This document shows, piece after piece, positions 33,919-44,849 of a stretch of DNA of 64,000 nt (positions are counted from its first letter, which is position 1; each line of letters starts with the position of its first letter). The DNA is taken from contig CAVPDA010000018.1 of assembly GCA_963702495.1 (NCBI GenBank), forward strand, positions 310,001 through 374,000, read 5' to 3'. This DNA comes from CAVPDA01 sp963702495 (GTDB lineage Bacteria > Pseudomonadota > Gammaproteobacteria > Burkholderiales > Rhodocyclaceae). Both the position numbers and the translations under genes were made by a program. The notes under the pieces were generated by a model, which saw nothing but the letters and a program-made list of their open reading frames with translations, ran no database searches and was not told where the DNA came from.

Positions 33919-34947
33919 GTGGCTGACAGACCCAAGGTTTGTATCGATCGCATCCTGCCGCGCGACTTGATGCGCCTGCAGCCGACCACGCGCGGGCGCG
34001 AGGGCCGCGTGCGTGCCATATCGCCGATCGGCAAGACCTGGATGAACGGCTCGACGCTGCACGTGCGCTTCATGGGCGGCACCGCCGCCGAGCAGGCCGT
34101 CGCGCGCGAGCAGGCGGGCTGGTGGGAGAAGGTCGCGAACCTGAAGTTCGCCTTCGACAATGCCCCCAGCGCAGAAATCCGCATCTCCTTCGACAAGAGC
34201 GACGGCGCCTGGTCCTACATCGGCACCGACTGCCGCGGCATTCCGCTGAACGACGCCACCATGAATCTCGGCTTTCTCGACGGCGGCACCACCGCCCACG
34301 AGTTCGGCCACGCCATCGGGCTTGCCCACGAGCACCAGAACCCGGCCGGCGGCATACAGTGGAACGAGCAGGTGGTGATCCGGGAAATGGCCAAGTCGCC
34401 CAACTTCTGGGACGAACAGACGACGCGCCACAACATCCTGCGCAAGTACAGCGCCGATCAGCTCAACGGCACGGCCTTCGATCCCGAATCGATCATGCTC
34501 TATTTCTTCCCGGCCGACTGGACCCTCAACGGCATCGCCACCAAGGCGAACGATGTGCTTTCGCGCATCGACAGGGATTTCATCGCCGGCGCCAAGATGT
34601 ATCCAAAGACCGGCGGCACGGTGTTGACCGCGACCGAACTCAAGGTCAATGCGGCGCGGCGCACCGCGGCTTCCATCGGCAAGATGGGCGAGGAAGACCT
34701 GTTCCGCTTCACCGCCGCGTCGGATGGCCGCTATGTGATCGATACGCGCGGTCCGACCGACGTGGTGATGAAGCTCTTCGGCCCCAACAGCGAAACCGCG
34801 CTGATCGCCGAAGACGACGATTCCGGCATCGACACCAACGCCCGCATCGCGTTCACCCTGATCGCCGGCGACTACTTCGTGCAGGTGCGGCACTACAACC
34901 GCGCCAGCGGCATGGGCGACTACACCATCCGGGTGCGCAAGATGTGA
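33919..34947 (+). CDS. Astacin-like (M12A) zinc metalloprotease with C-terminal PPC domain
   Basis: This 342-aa protein has the metzincin motif HEFGHAIGLAHEHQNP near residue 133 (three zinc-binding His and the catalytic Glu). A Met-turn follows at SIMLYFFP near residue 193. Residues ~245-342 form a PPC (pre-peptidase C-terminal) beta-domain, recognised by LFRFTAASDGRYVIDTRGPT and GDYFVQVRHYNRASG. Such enzymes are normally secreted, but I see no signal peptide from the GTG start at 33919 (ribosome-binding site GGAGG). It may be cytoplasmic, exported by a non-Sec route, or have a different start. The stop overlaps the GTG of the acetyltransferase pseudogene. Confidence 0.85.
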   Translation: MADRPKVCIDRILPRDLMRLQPTTRGREGRVRAISPIGKTWMNGSTLHVRFMGGTAAEQAVAREQAGWWEKVANLKFAFDNAPSAEIRISFDKSDGAWSYIGTDCRGIPLNDATMNLGFLDGGTTAHEFGHAIGLAHEHQNPAGGIQWNEQVVIREMAKSPNFWDEQTTRHNILRKYSADQLNGTAFDPESIMLYFFPADWTLNGIATKANDVLSRIDRDFIAGAKMYPKTGGTVLTATELKVNAARRTAASIGKMGEEDLFRFTAASDGRYVIDTRGPTDVVMKLFGPNSETALIAEDDDSGIDTNARIAFTLIAGDYFVQVRHYNRASGMGDYTIRVRKM

Positions 34948-35455
34948 CGATCGGCGTCCGGGCGGAGGAATCGGCCGATCGTGCCGCCGTGGCGGCGGTG
35001 CATCTCGCCGCCTACCCGAGCGCGGCGGAAGCGCGTCTCGTGGATCTGCTGCGGACGAGCGGGAGGCCGTGTCGCTCGTGGCCGAGACGGATGATGAGGT
35101 GGTCGGCCACATCCTTTTCAGCCCGGTTTCGGTCGAACCGGCGAGGCCCGGCGTCGCCGGCGCCGGGCTGGCGACGGTTGCGGTGCTGCCTGCACGCCAG
35201 CGCCAGGGCATCGGCTCGCAACTTGTGATGCAGGGCATCGCCGCCTGCCGCCAGGCGGGCTTCGATTTCATCGTCGTTCTCGGCGATCCCGCCTACTACC
35301 GGCGTTTCGGCTTTGCCGCGGCAAGCGGATTCGGGCTGGATAACGAGTATGGCGCGGACCGGGAGTTCATGTTGCTGGAACTGAGCGCCGGGTGCCTGCG
35401 CGGAACGCACGGCACGGTGCGGTATGCTGACGAGTTCTCGTCGCTCGCAGCCTGA
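34944..35455 (+). pseudogene. GNAT-family N-acetyltransferase, frameshifted (YhbS-like)
   Basis: The N-terminal part, read from the GTG at 34944, is RAEESADRAAVAAVHLAAYP and ARLVDLLRTSG. The frame is then lost within the G-rich stretch around 35060-35066 and the coding signal continues in another frame with VSLVAETDDEVVGHILFSPV, LATVAVLPARQRQGIGSQLV (the acetyl-CoA-binding motif) and VVLGDPAYYRRFGFAAASGF. Joining the two needs one extra base, so a 1-nt deletion is likely. The gene would encode about 170 aa. It overlaps the protease stop (GTGA). A sequencing error in the homopolymer is possible. Confidence 0.82.
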
Positions 35456-35533
35456 GCGCGCCGGAGCGTCACCAGCAGGAGCACAATGGATCTGTTCCCC
35501 GGCGCTGCCGGGGCTCGCCCAGATTCGCACCCC

Positions 35534-36460
35534 ATGAACCATCCCGACCTCGCGCGCTTCGCCTGGATCTCCATCGCGGCCGCCGTCGCCACCATCCTGC
35601 TCAAGGGCCTGGCGTGGTGGCTCACCGGCTCGGTGGGACTGCTCTCCGATGCCATGGAATCCTTCGTCAATCTCGCCGGCGCTTCCATGATGCTGGCGAT
35701 GCTGACGGTGGCGGCCAGGCCGGCCGACGACGAGCACAGCTTCGGCCACACCAAGGCCGAATACTTCGCCAGCGGTCTGGAGGGCATGCTCATCCTGCTG
35801 GCGGCCATCGGCATCGCCGTCACTGCGGTGGAGCGGCTGATCACGCCGCGGGCGTTGGAACAGGTGGGCATCGGCCTGGCGGTTTCGGTGGCCGCGTCGG
35901 TGGTCAACTTCGCCGTGGCGCGCCTGCTGCTGCAGGCCGGCAAGCGCCACCATTCGATCGCGCTGGAAGCGGATGCGCATCATCTGATGACCGATGTATG
36001 GACCTCGGTAGGCGTGATTGCCGGCGTCGGCGCCGTCGCCCTGACCGGCTGGCAGCGGCTCGATCCATTGATCGCCCTGGCGGTGGCGGCAAACATCGTG
36101 TGGACCGGTGTGCAACTGCTGCGGCGTTCGGCGGCGGGCCTGATGGACGCCGCGCTGCCGCCGGCACAGCATGAGGCAGTGGTGAGCGTGCTGGAGCAGT
36201 ACCGGACGCAGGGACTGGACTACCACGCCCTGCGCACGCGGCAGGCCGGAGCGCGGCAGTTCGTGTCGGTGCATATTTTGGTGCCGGGGGAATGGTCGGT
36301 CGCCCGCGGCCACGATCTGGTCGAGGCGATCGAGGCCGAAATCGGCAGGCAGTTGCCGCGCGCCACCGTGTCCACCCACCTAGAGCCCCTCGAGGATCCG
36401 GCGTCGTGGCATGATGTCGGCCTCGATCGCCATGAAAAGGCGACGCCTGCCGTCGATTAG
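35534..36460 (+). CDS. Cation diffusion facilitator (CDF) metal transporter
   Basis: This 308-aa inner-membrane divalent-metal/proton antiporter has six predicted helices. The two metal-site signatures are SDAMESFVN in helix 2 and DAHHLMTD in helix 5, where HxxxD with D-x3-N/D is typical of zinc/iron/manganese CDF proteins. The C-terminal cytoplasmic domain (~205-300) contains HALRTRQAGARQFVSVHILV, the expected ferredoxin-like fold. I chose the ATG at 35534; an in-frame ATG at 35486 would add a segment that is not membrane-like. It is followed after 15 bases by an exported hypothetical protein. Confidence 0.9.
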   Translation: MNHPDLARFAWISIAAAVATILLKGLAWWLTGSVGLLSDAMESFVNLAGASMMLAMLTVAARPADDEHSFGHTKAEYFASGLEGMLILLAAIGIAVTAVERLITPRALEQVGIGLAVSVAASVVNFAVARLLLQAGKRHHSIALEADAHHLMTDVWTSVGVIAGVGAVALTGWQRLDPLIALAVAANIVWTGVQLLRRSAAGLMDAALPPAQHEAVVSVLEQYRTQGLDYHALRTRQAGARQFVSVHILVPGEWSVARGHDLVEAIEAEIGRQLPRATVSTHLEPLEDPASWHDVGLDRHEKATPAVD

Positions 36461-36475
36461 GGAGACGTTCTTGTC

Positions 36476-37060
36476 GTGAAGCGCACCCTCGAAACCCTCA
36501 CCTTCGCCTTGCCGCTGATCGCAGCGCTCGCCCTGACCCCTGCGGTGCCGGTCAGGGCGCAGGCGCCGGCCGCCGCCCAGGCACCGGGCAGCCTCGTCTT
36601 CAAGGATTACCGCGCGCCGGTGCCGACTGCATGGCAGTCCCAGCCGCCGTCCAGTTCCATGCGCGTCGCCCAGTACCGCGTCCCCGCCGCGCCCGGTTCC
36701 GGCGGCGGTGAAGCCGTGGTGTTCTACTTCGGCAAGGGACAGGGCGGCGCGGTGGAAGCCAACATCGAGCGCTGGGCATCGCAGTTCAGCAACCCCGACG
36801 GCCGGCCCGTCATCCCGCGCGTCCAGAAGCTGACGGCGAACGGACTGGCGGTGACCATCGTGGAGTTGAACGGCAGCTATGCACGCGGCGTCGGAACGGG
36901 GCCCCAGGGCGAGGCGAAGCCGAACCAGACCTTGCTGGTGGCGGTGGTCGAGACGCCAGAAGGCAATGTCACCATTCAGCTCTACGGCTCGAAGGAGACG
37001 GTCGCCGCCCAGCGCAAGGGTTTCGACGCCATGGTACGCGGCTTCAAGAAAACGGCCTGA
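36476..37060 (+). CDS. Exported protein of unknown function
   Basis: This 194-aa protein starts at a GTG (36476). A signal peptide (LETLTFALPLIAALALTPAV, cleavage near VRAQ at ~30) precedes an Ala/Pro-rich linker and a compact domain: FKDYRAPVPTAWQSQPPSSS, MRVAQYRVPA, VVFYFGKGQGGAVEANIERW, KGFDAMVRGFKKTA. The pattern resembles periplasmic proteins with an 'AQY-x-VP' core, but I cannot name a family. It probably shares a transcript with the CDF transporter. Confidence 0.7.
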   Translation: MKRTLETLTFALPLIAALALTPAVPVRAQAPAAAQAPGSLVFKDYRAPVPTAWQSQPPSSSMRVAQYRVPAAPGSGGGEAVVFYFGKGQGGAVEANIERWASQFSNPDGRPVIPRVQKLTANGLAVTIVELNGSYARGVGTGPQGEAKPNQTLLVAVVETPEGNVTIQLYGSKETVAAQRKGFDAMVRGFKKTA

Positions 37061-37176
37061 CGCTCGCCGTGCGGCTCGGCGCGGACCCCGGGCAGCGGAC
37101 CGCGGATTGCATTCTCCGGGTCGCCTCCCTTATTCTTCCGGGTTTTTGTGCACCACTGCAGTGCGTCGCCTTAGAA

Positions 37177-38595
37177 ATGACAGAACATCCGAAGTATCAC
37201 GTGTTCGGCGGACGGATCGTCATGGTCGGATTCGGCTGCGTCGGCCAGGGCGTGCTGCCCCTGCTGCTGCGTCACATCGAGATGCGTCCCGATCGGATCG
37301 AGATTTTCGCGGCGGACGAGAACGGTGCGGCTTGGGCGCGCGAGTTGGGTGCTGCGCACCGGGCGCTGGCATTGAATCGCGAGAACTTTCGATCATTGCT
37401 GGAGCCGCGGCTCGGTCCGGGTGATTTTCTGCTCAATCTGTCGGTGGATGTATCGAGCGCGGCACTGATCGCGCTGAGCCACGAGCGCGGCGCCATGTAC
37501 CTCGACACCTGCATCGAGCCCTGGGCCGGCGGCTATATCGATTCGAGCAAGACCGTGTCGCAACGCTCCAACTATGCGCTGCGCGAGGAGGCGCTGGCGC
37601 TGCGGCGCGCGGACCGGAAGGGACCCACGGCCATCCTCACCCATGGCGCCAACCCGGGACTGGTTTCCCACTTCGTCAAGCAGGCGCTGCTGGACATCGC
37701 GACGAGCATCGGGCGCGAGCAGGCCGCGCCGCGGACGCGCGAAAGCTGGGCCGAGCTCGCGCGCGGCCTGAATGTCCGGGCGATCCATGTCGCCGAACGC
37801 GACACCCAGGTGGCTCACCCGGGCAAGGCGGTGAACGAATTCTGCAACACCTGGTCGGTGGACGGCTTCGTCGGCGAAGGATGCCAGCCGGCGGAACTCG
37901 GCTGGGGCAGCCACGAGCGGCATTTCCCCGCGGACGGCCGCCGTCACGATTTCGGCTGCAAGGCTGCCGTCTACCTCACGCGTCCCGGGGCGAGCACCCG
38001 CGTGCGCACTTGGACGCCGCGTGCGGGACCGATCCACGGCTTCCTCATCACCCACGGCGAGTCGATCTCCATCGCCGATTACCTGACCGTCGGCGACGGC
38101 GACGCGCCGGCCTATCGGCCTACGGTGCATTACGCCTATCACCCCTGCGACGACGCCGTGCTCTCGGTGCACGAGCTGGCCGGGCGCAACTGGCGCCTGC
38201 AGGATGCGAAGCGCGTGCTCAAGGATGACATCGTGGATGGCACCGACGAACTGGGCGTGCTGTTGATGGGCCACCCGCGTGGCGCCTATTGGTACGGGTC
38301 GCGGCTTCCGATTCAGGAGGCGCGCCGGCTGGCGCCCTGCAACAGCGCCACCAGCCTGCAGGTGACGGCGCCGATAATGGCCGGCATGATCTGGGCCATG
38401 CGGAATCCGGCGCGCGATGTCATTGATCCCGATGACATACCCTACGACGAGATCCTGGCCCTGTGCCGCCCCTATCTGGGCGAGGTGGGGGGGGAATTCA
38501 GCGCTTGGACGCCGCTGGCGGATCGCGGCTGGCTGTTCGAGGAAGACGTCGATCGCAGCGATCCTTGGCAGTTCAAGAACTTCCGCGTCGTCTGA
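37177..38595 (+). CDS. hss: Homospermidine synthase
   Basis: This 472-aa NAD-dependent enzyme condenses putrescine units (or putrescine and spermidine) into sym-homospermidine. The N-terminal Rossmann motif is RIVMVGFGCVGQGVLPLLLR at ~12-31. Active-site regions visible are YLDTCIEPWAGGYIDSS and TAILTHGANPGLVSHFVKQA. The C-terminal HPRGAYWYGSRLPIQEAR and VTAPIMAGMIWAMRNPARDV are typical of the bacterial enzyme. I chose the ATG at 37177; the frame extends upstream without coding character. It stands just before the acyl-CoA synthetase/dehydrogenase operon. Confidence 0.9.
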   Translation: MTEHPKYHVFGGRIVMVGFGCVGQGVLPLLLRHIEMRPDRIEIFAADENGAAWARELGAAHRALALNRENFRSLLEPRLGPGDFLLNLSVDVSSAALIALSHERGAMYLDTCIEPWAGGYIDSSKTVSQRSNYALREEALALRRADRKGPTAILTHGANPGLVSHFVKQALLDIATSIGREQAAPRTRESWAELARGLNVRAIHVAERDTQVAHPGKAVNEFCNTWSVDGFVGEGCQPAELGWGSHERHFPADGRRHDFGCKAAVYLTRPGASTRVRTWTPRAGPIHGFLITHGESISIADYLTVGDGDAPAYRPTVHYAYHPCDDAVLSVHELAGRNWRLQDAKRVLKDDIVDGTDELGVLLMGHPRGAYWYGSRLPIQEARRLAPCNSATSLQVTAPIMAGMIWAMRNPARDVIDPDDIPYDEILALCRPYLGEVGGEFSAWTPLADRGWLFEEDVDRSDPWQFKNFRVV

Positions 38596-38714
38596 GGCGG
38601 CGCCAAGGCCGCATACGGTTGCTCTGTTGCGATTTGTCAACGCCGCCTCCGATGGCGTGGTCAACAATTGCTGCGTGACCGTTCGCTGCTGCGGACGCGA
38701 TCGAGGAGGGCAGG

Positions 38715-40480
<1,766 letters not shown>

Positions 40481-40484
<4 letters not shown>

Positions 40485-41488
40485 TCGCGCCTCCACCCTC
40501 CGGCCCGGTCCCCTATGCGCGGGACTTTGCGCTGCGCCTGCTCGCCGACATGCTGCGCATCCGGCGCATGGAGGAGAAGTGTGCGGAGCTCTACGGCCAA
40601 GGCAAGATCCGCGGCTTCCTGCATCTGTACATCGGCGAGGAGGCCGTAGCCACGGGTGCCATGCATGCCCTCGACGCCGCGGACAATGTCGTTGCCACCT
40701 ACCGCGAGCACGGCCACGCCCTGCTGCGCGGCGTGCCGATGACGGCCATCATGGCCGAGATGTTCGGCAAGCGCGAAGGCTGCTCCCGCGGCCGCGGCGG
40801 CTCCATGCATCTGTTCGACGCGCAGCGGCGCCTGTTCGGCGGCAACGCCATCGTCGGCGGCGGGCTGCCGCTGGCGGTGGGTCTGGCGCTGGCCGACAAG
40901 CTGCAGGGCAGCGGGCGCATCACCGCCTGCTTCTTCGGCGAAGGAGCAATGGCGGAAGGCGCCTTCCACGAGTCGATGAATCTCGCGGCCCTGTGGCGGC
41001 TGCCGGTACTGTTCTGCTGCGAGAATAATCTCTATGCCATGGGCACGGCGCTGGCGCGCTCCGAATCCCAGATCGACTTGTGTGCAAAGGCGGCAGCCTT
41101 TGGCGTGCCGACGCGCAAGGTGGACGGCATGGATGTGGTGGCAGTGCATGACGCGGCCCAGGCGGCGGTGGAGCAGGTGCGGGAGAGCGGCGAACCGCTT
41201 TTCGCCGAGTTCCAGACCTATCGCTTCCGAGCCCATTCGATGTTCGATCCCGAGTTGTACCGCGACAGGGCCGAGGTCGAGGAATGGAAGACACGCGGGC
41301 CGATTCACACCTTCTCGGCCCGGCTCAAGGCGCAGGAGATGCTCCGCGAAGACGAATTTCTCGCCCTCGACCGGGATGTCGCGGGGGAAGTGCAGCGCGC
41401 CGTGGATTTCGCCGAGGCCGGCGAGTGGGAGCCGGTGGAGGATCTCTGCCGCGACGTCCATACCCCGCGGGCCGGATCGACACCATGA
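40481..41488 (+). CDS. 2-oxoacid (pyruvate) dehydrogenase E1 alpha subunit
   Basis: This 335-aa thiamine-diphosphate enzyme subunit decarboxylates a 2-oxoacid and passes the acyl group to E2 lipoyl. The region GRGGSMHLFDAQRRLFGGNA is the E1-alpha signature. FFGEGAMAEGAFHESMNLAA continues to ENNLYAMG, the ThDP/Mg-binding GDG-N26-N type motif with E for D. QTYRFRAHSMFDP is the phosphorylation-loop region. It overlaps both neighbours by 4 bases. The substrate (pyruvate, acetoin or another 2-oxoacid) cannot be settled from sequence reading. Confidence 0.9.
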
Positions 41489-42486
41489 GCGACGTGAATT
41501 TCTCCCGCGCAGTACGGACGATCACCTACCGCGAAGCGCTGCGAGAGGCTCTGCGCGAGGCGCTGGCGCGCGATGCGCGGGTGTTCCTGATGGGCGAGGA
41601 CGTCGGCCTATACGGCGGCACCTATGCCGTGAGCAAGGGCCTGCTGGAGGAGTTCGGGCCTCAGCGCATCCGCGACACGCCCTTGTCCGAACTGGCTTTT
41701 GTCGGCGCGGGCATCGGCGCGGCGCTGGGCGGCATGCGCCCGATCGTGGAAGTGATGACGGTGAATTTCAGTCTGCTGGCGCTGGACCAGATCGTGAATA
41801 CGGCGGCCCTGCTGCGTCACATGTCGGGCGGGCAGTTTTCCGTGCCGCTGGTGATCCGCATGGCGACCGGCGCCGGGCGCCAGCTTGCCGCCCAGCATTC
41901 CCACAGCCTCGAGGGCTGGTACGCCCACATCCCCGGCATCAAGATCCTGACCCCGGCCACTGTCGAGGATGCCCGGGGCATGCTGTGGCCGGCGCTGCAG
42001 GATCCGGACCCGGTGATTCTGTTCGAGCATGCGCAGTTGTACAACATGGAAGGCGAGTTGTCCGATTCCGTCACCGCCGACATCGAGCATGCATTCGTGC
42101 GGCGGCCCGGTACGCAGCTCAGCCTGATCACCTATGGCGGCTGCCTCGGCAAGACGCTGGAGGCCGCGCGGCAGCTCGCGGACCTCGGCATCGATGCCGA
42201 AGTCATCGACCTGCGGGTGCTGCGGCCGCTCGACGCCGACACCATTGTCGCATCGGTGCGCAAGACGCATCGTGCGGTTGTCATAGACGAGGGCTGGCGC
42301 AGCGGCAGCCTGGCGGCGGAAGTGATGGCGCGCATCACGGAGCAGGCGTTCTACGACCTCGACGCGCCGCCGGCGCGCGTGTGCAGCGAGGAGGTGCCGA
42401 TGCCCTATCCCAAGCATCTCGAAGACGCGGCCCTGCCCCAGGTGGCGAAGATCGTCGCGGCGGCAAGGTCGGTCCTCGGCCGCTAG
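41485..42486 (+). CDS. 2-oxoacid (pyruvate) dehydrogenase E1 beta subunit
   Basis: This 333-aa partner of E1 alpha shows FLMGEDVGLYGGTYAVSKGL near residue 35, RIRDTPLSELAFVGAGIGAA, the HSHSLEGWYAHIPG block near the ThDP site, and the C-terminal RVCSEEVPMPYPKHLED region that contacts E2. The ATG at 41485 lies within the end of the E1-alpha gene. The length is normal. It forms the alpha2-beta2 E1 with the preceding gene. Confidence 0.92.
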   Translation: MSDVNFSRAVRTITYREALREALREALARDARVFLMGEDVGLYGGTYAVSKGLLEEFGPQRIRDTPLSELAFVGAGIGAALGGMRPIVEVMTVNFSLLALDQIVNTAALLRHMSGGQFSVPLVIRMATGAGRQLAAQHSHSLEGWYAHIPGIKILTPATVEDARGMLWPALQDPDPVILFEHAQLYNMEGELSDSVTADIEHAFVRRPGTQLSLITYGGCLGKTLEAARQLADLGIDAEVIDLRVLRPLDADTIVASVRKTHRAVVIDEGWRSGSLAAEVMARITEQAFYDLDAPPARVCSEEVPMPYPKHLEDAALPQVAKIVAAARSVLGR

Positions 42487-42495
42487 GCGAACGTC

Positions 42496-43617
42496 ATGAT
42501 TGAATTCAAGCTTCCCTCCCTCGGCTCCGACATGGACCAGGGTAAGCTGCTGGAATGGAAGGTCAAGCCCGGCGACACGGTCAAGCGCGGCGACGTGGTC
42601 GCCGTCGTCGACACCTCGAAGGCCGCGGTGGACGTGGAAATCTGGCAGGAGGGAACGGTACAGGAGCTGATCGTCGCGCCGGGCGCAACGGTGCCGGTGG
42701 GAACGGTGCTGGCGATCTTGCTGGCCCCCGGCGAGTCGATGGACTTTGGAACCACGCAGGCGGTTTCCGCGACCGTCCCCAGCGTGGGCGCGCCGGCATC
42801 GGCGGCGCGCCGGCGCATCTCGCCCGCCGCCCGCAGGCGTGCCGAGGAACTGGCTATCGACGTCGACAGCGTGACCGGAACCGACCCGGACGACGCGGTG
42901 ACGCTGCAGGACGTGGAGCAGGCTGCCGCCGCGCAGGCAGAGCCGCAGGACAGGCAGGCCGAAATGCGCAAGGCGATCGCCGCCGCCATGAGTCGCTCGA
43001 AGCGCGAGATTCCGCACTACTATCTCGCGCAGGCCATTCCGCTGGAGCGGGCGACTGCGTGGCTGCGGGACGAGAATTCCCTACGTCCGGTGACCGGGCG
43101 ACTGCTTATGGCGGTGCTGTTCCTCAAGGCAGTGGCGCTTGCCTGCTGCCGGTATCCCGAAATGAACGGGCTGTTCCGCGACGGCCGCTTCGAGGCAAGC
43201 GCGGCGGTGCATGCCGGCGTGGCGATATCCCTCAGGCAAGGCGGGCTGATCGCCCCGGCAATTCACGACGTATCGAGCAAGAGCTTGGAACAGCTGATGC
43301 GGGACCTGACCGATCTCGTGCAGCGCGTCCGGGCCGGTTCCTTGCGCAGTTCGGAGATGTCGGATCCGACGATCACGGTAACCAATCTCGGCGACCAGGG
43401 GGCTGACACCGTGTTCGGCGTGATCTACCCGCCGCAGGTGGCCTTGGTGGGCTTCGGCTGCGTGCGCGACCAGCCGTGGGCCGAGCAAGGTATGCTGCGC
43501 GCCTTGCCGGTGGTGAGCGCCAGTCTCGCGGCCGATCATCGGGTCAGCGACGGCCACCGCGGGGCGCTGTTCCTGGCCGAGATCCGCGAACAGCTGCAAC
43601 ACCCGGAGAGACTCTGA
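42496..43617 (+). CDS. Dihydrolipoamide acyltransferase E2 subunit
   Basis: This 373-aa E2 has a lipoyl domain at ~1-77 with the lipoyl lysine in DTSKAAVDVE. A peripheral subunit-binding domain follows at ~105-145 (RRISPAARRRAEELAIDVDS). The catalytic domain covers ~155-373 and ends with SLAADHRVSDGHRGALFLAE, which contains the catalytic DHRxxDG signature. It is a short E2 with one lipoyl domain. No E3 gene is nearby, so a shared dihydrolipoamide dehydrogenase from elsewhere is presumed. It starts 9 bases after the E1-beta stop. Confidence 0.92.
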   Translation: MIEFKLPSLGSDMDQGKLLEWKVKPGDTVKRGDVVAVVDTSKAAVDVEIWQEGTVQELIVAPGATVPVGTVLAILLAPGESMDFGTTQAVSATVPSVGAPASAARRRISPAARRRAEELAIDVDSVTGTDPDDAVTLQDVEQAAAAQAEPQDRQAEMRKAIAAAMSRSKREIPHYYLAQAIPLERATAWLRDENSLRPVTGRLLMAVLFLKAVALACCRYPEMNGLFRDGRFEASAAVHAGVAISLRQGGLIAPAIHDVSSKSLEQLMRDLTDLVQRVRAGSLRSSEMSDPTITVTNLGDQGADTVFGVIYPPQVALVGFGCVRDQPWAEQGMLRALPVVSASLAADHRVSDGHRGALFLAEIREQLQHPERL

Positions 43618-43628
43618 GCGAGGAAATC

Positions 43629-43874
43629 ATGAACGAAGAGCAAATCCGTGCCGCCGTCCTTGCCACCCTGAAGACCATCGCGCCGGAACTCCAGGCGGGG
43701 GAAATTCAAACCGATCGGCCGTTGCGCAATCAGATTGACCTGGATTCGATGGACTGGCTCAACTTCCTGATCGGCCTGCATCAGCGGCTGAAGGTGGATA
43801 TTCCCGAAAGCGACTACGGCAAGCTCACCACCTTCGACGGTATCCTCGCCTATCTTGCAGCCAAGCTCGGCTGA
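43629..43874 (+). CDS. Acyl carrier protein
   Basis: This 81-aa acidic helical protein has the phosphopantetheine attachment serine in DLDSMDWLNFLIGLHQRLKV near residue 40 (D-S-M/L signature). It starts 11 bases after the E2 stop and is followed by a strong hairpin, so it is the last gene of the acyl-CoA synthetase-E1-E2 operon. It is not the housekeeping AcpP, which normally sits in the fab cluster. A role in accepting acyl groups made or activated by the operon enzymes is an inference from position. Confidence 0.9.
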   Translation: MNEEQIRAAVLATLKTIAPELQAGEIQTDRPLRNQIDLDSMDWLNFLIGLHQRLKVDIPESDYGKLTTFDGILAYLAAKLG

Positions 43875-43892
43875 CCGGACAGGTTGCAGCAA

Positions 43893-43921
43893 GTCGAAGG
43901 GCGGCCGAGCCGCCCTTCGAC
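43893..43921. terminator. Bidirectional hairpin terminator between acyl carrier gene and htpX
   Basis: A perfect 12-bp stem, GTCGAAGGGCGG - ccgag - CCGCCCTTCGAC, is followed by TTT on the plus strand and, on the minus strand, by TTGCTGC. It lies between two convergent genes and could stop both transcripts, though the T-tracts are short. Confidence 0.7.
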
Positions 43922-43937
43922 TTTGCCTGCAGCGTTT

Positions 43938-44780
43938 TCAGCGTGCCAGCGCATGCAGGCGCGCGATACGCTCCTCGGTCGAGGGATGAGTGCTGAACAA
44001 TCCGCGCAGACCGCCGCCGGACAAGGGGTTCATGATCATCATCTGGGCCGTCTCGGGGTGCGCGTCGGCCGTGTGCATCGGAATGCCGCGAGCATAGGCA
44101 TCGATTTTCGCCAGGGCGTCGGCGAGAGCGCGCGGGTCGCCCGAGATTTCGGCGCCGCCGCGGTCGGCCTCGAACTCGCGGGCGCGAGAAATCGCCATTT
44201 GGATCAGCATGCCGGCGATCGGCGCCACAATCATGATGATGATGCTGACGATGGGATTGGGCCGATCTTCGCCGTCGCGGCCACCGAAGAACATGCCGAA
44301 ATTGGCGAGGGCGGAAATTGCGCCGGCGACCGTCGCGGCGATGGTCGAGATCAGAATGTCGCGATGCTTCACGTGCGCCAACTCGTGCGCCATCACGCCG
44401 CGCAGCTCGCGTGGCGTGAGCATCTGAAGGATCCCGGTCGTCGCCGCCACGGCGGCATTCTCCGGGTTGCGGCCGGTGGCGAAGGCATTGGGTTGCGCCT
44501 CGTCGATCAGGTATACCTTGGGCATGGGCAGGCTGGCACGCCCGGTGAGATCCTTCACCATGTTGTAGAGCTGGGGCGCCGAGGTCTCGTCCACCTGCTG
44601 CGCTCGGTACATGCGCAGCACCATCTTGTCCGAGAACCAGTAGGCCCAGATGTTCATCGCCCCGCCGAACAGCAGCGCAAGCATCATGCCCTGGCCGCCA
44701 CCGAGCATCTGCCCGATCACGCCGAACAGCGCCATGATGCCGGCCATTAGGATCGAGGTTTTCAGCCAGTTACCGAACAT
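43938..44780 (-). CDS. htpX: Membrane zinc protease HtpX
   Basis: This 280-aa M48 metalloprotease of the inner membrane degrades damaged membrane proteins. Two N-terminal helices (~8-50) precede the catalytic motif VMAHELAHVKHRD near residue 133. Two further helices follow (ISALANFGMFF, PIVSIIIMIVAPIAGMLIQM), then FEADRGGAEISGDP with the third zinc ligand. GLFSTHPSTEERIARL is the usual C-terminal signature. The length is normal. It stands alone, 69 bases from fmt. Confidence 0.95.
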   Translation of the reverse strand: MFGNWLKTSILMAGIMALFGVIGQMLGGGQGMMLALLFGGAMNIWAYWFSDKMVLRMYRAQQVDETSAPQLYNMVKDLTGRASLPMPKVYLIDEAQPNAFATGRNPENAAVAATTGILQMLTPRELRGVMAHELAHVKHRDILISTIAATVAGAISALANFGMFFGGRDGEDRPNPIVSIIIMIVAPIAGMLIQMAISRAREFEADRGGAEISGDPRALADALAKIDAYARGIPMHTADAHPETAQMMIMNPLSGGGLRGLFSTHPSTEERIARLHALAR

Positions 44781-44849
44781 AGTCGCGTTACCTTTCCTTT
44801 CCGCAGCGATATGAAGTCATCGCCTTAGATGGGGAGGGGCGCCGATAAT

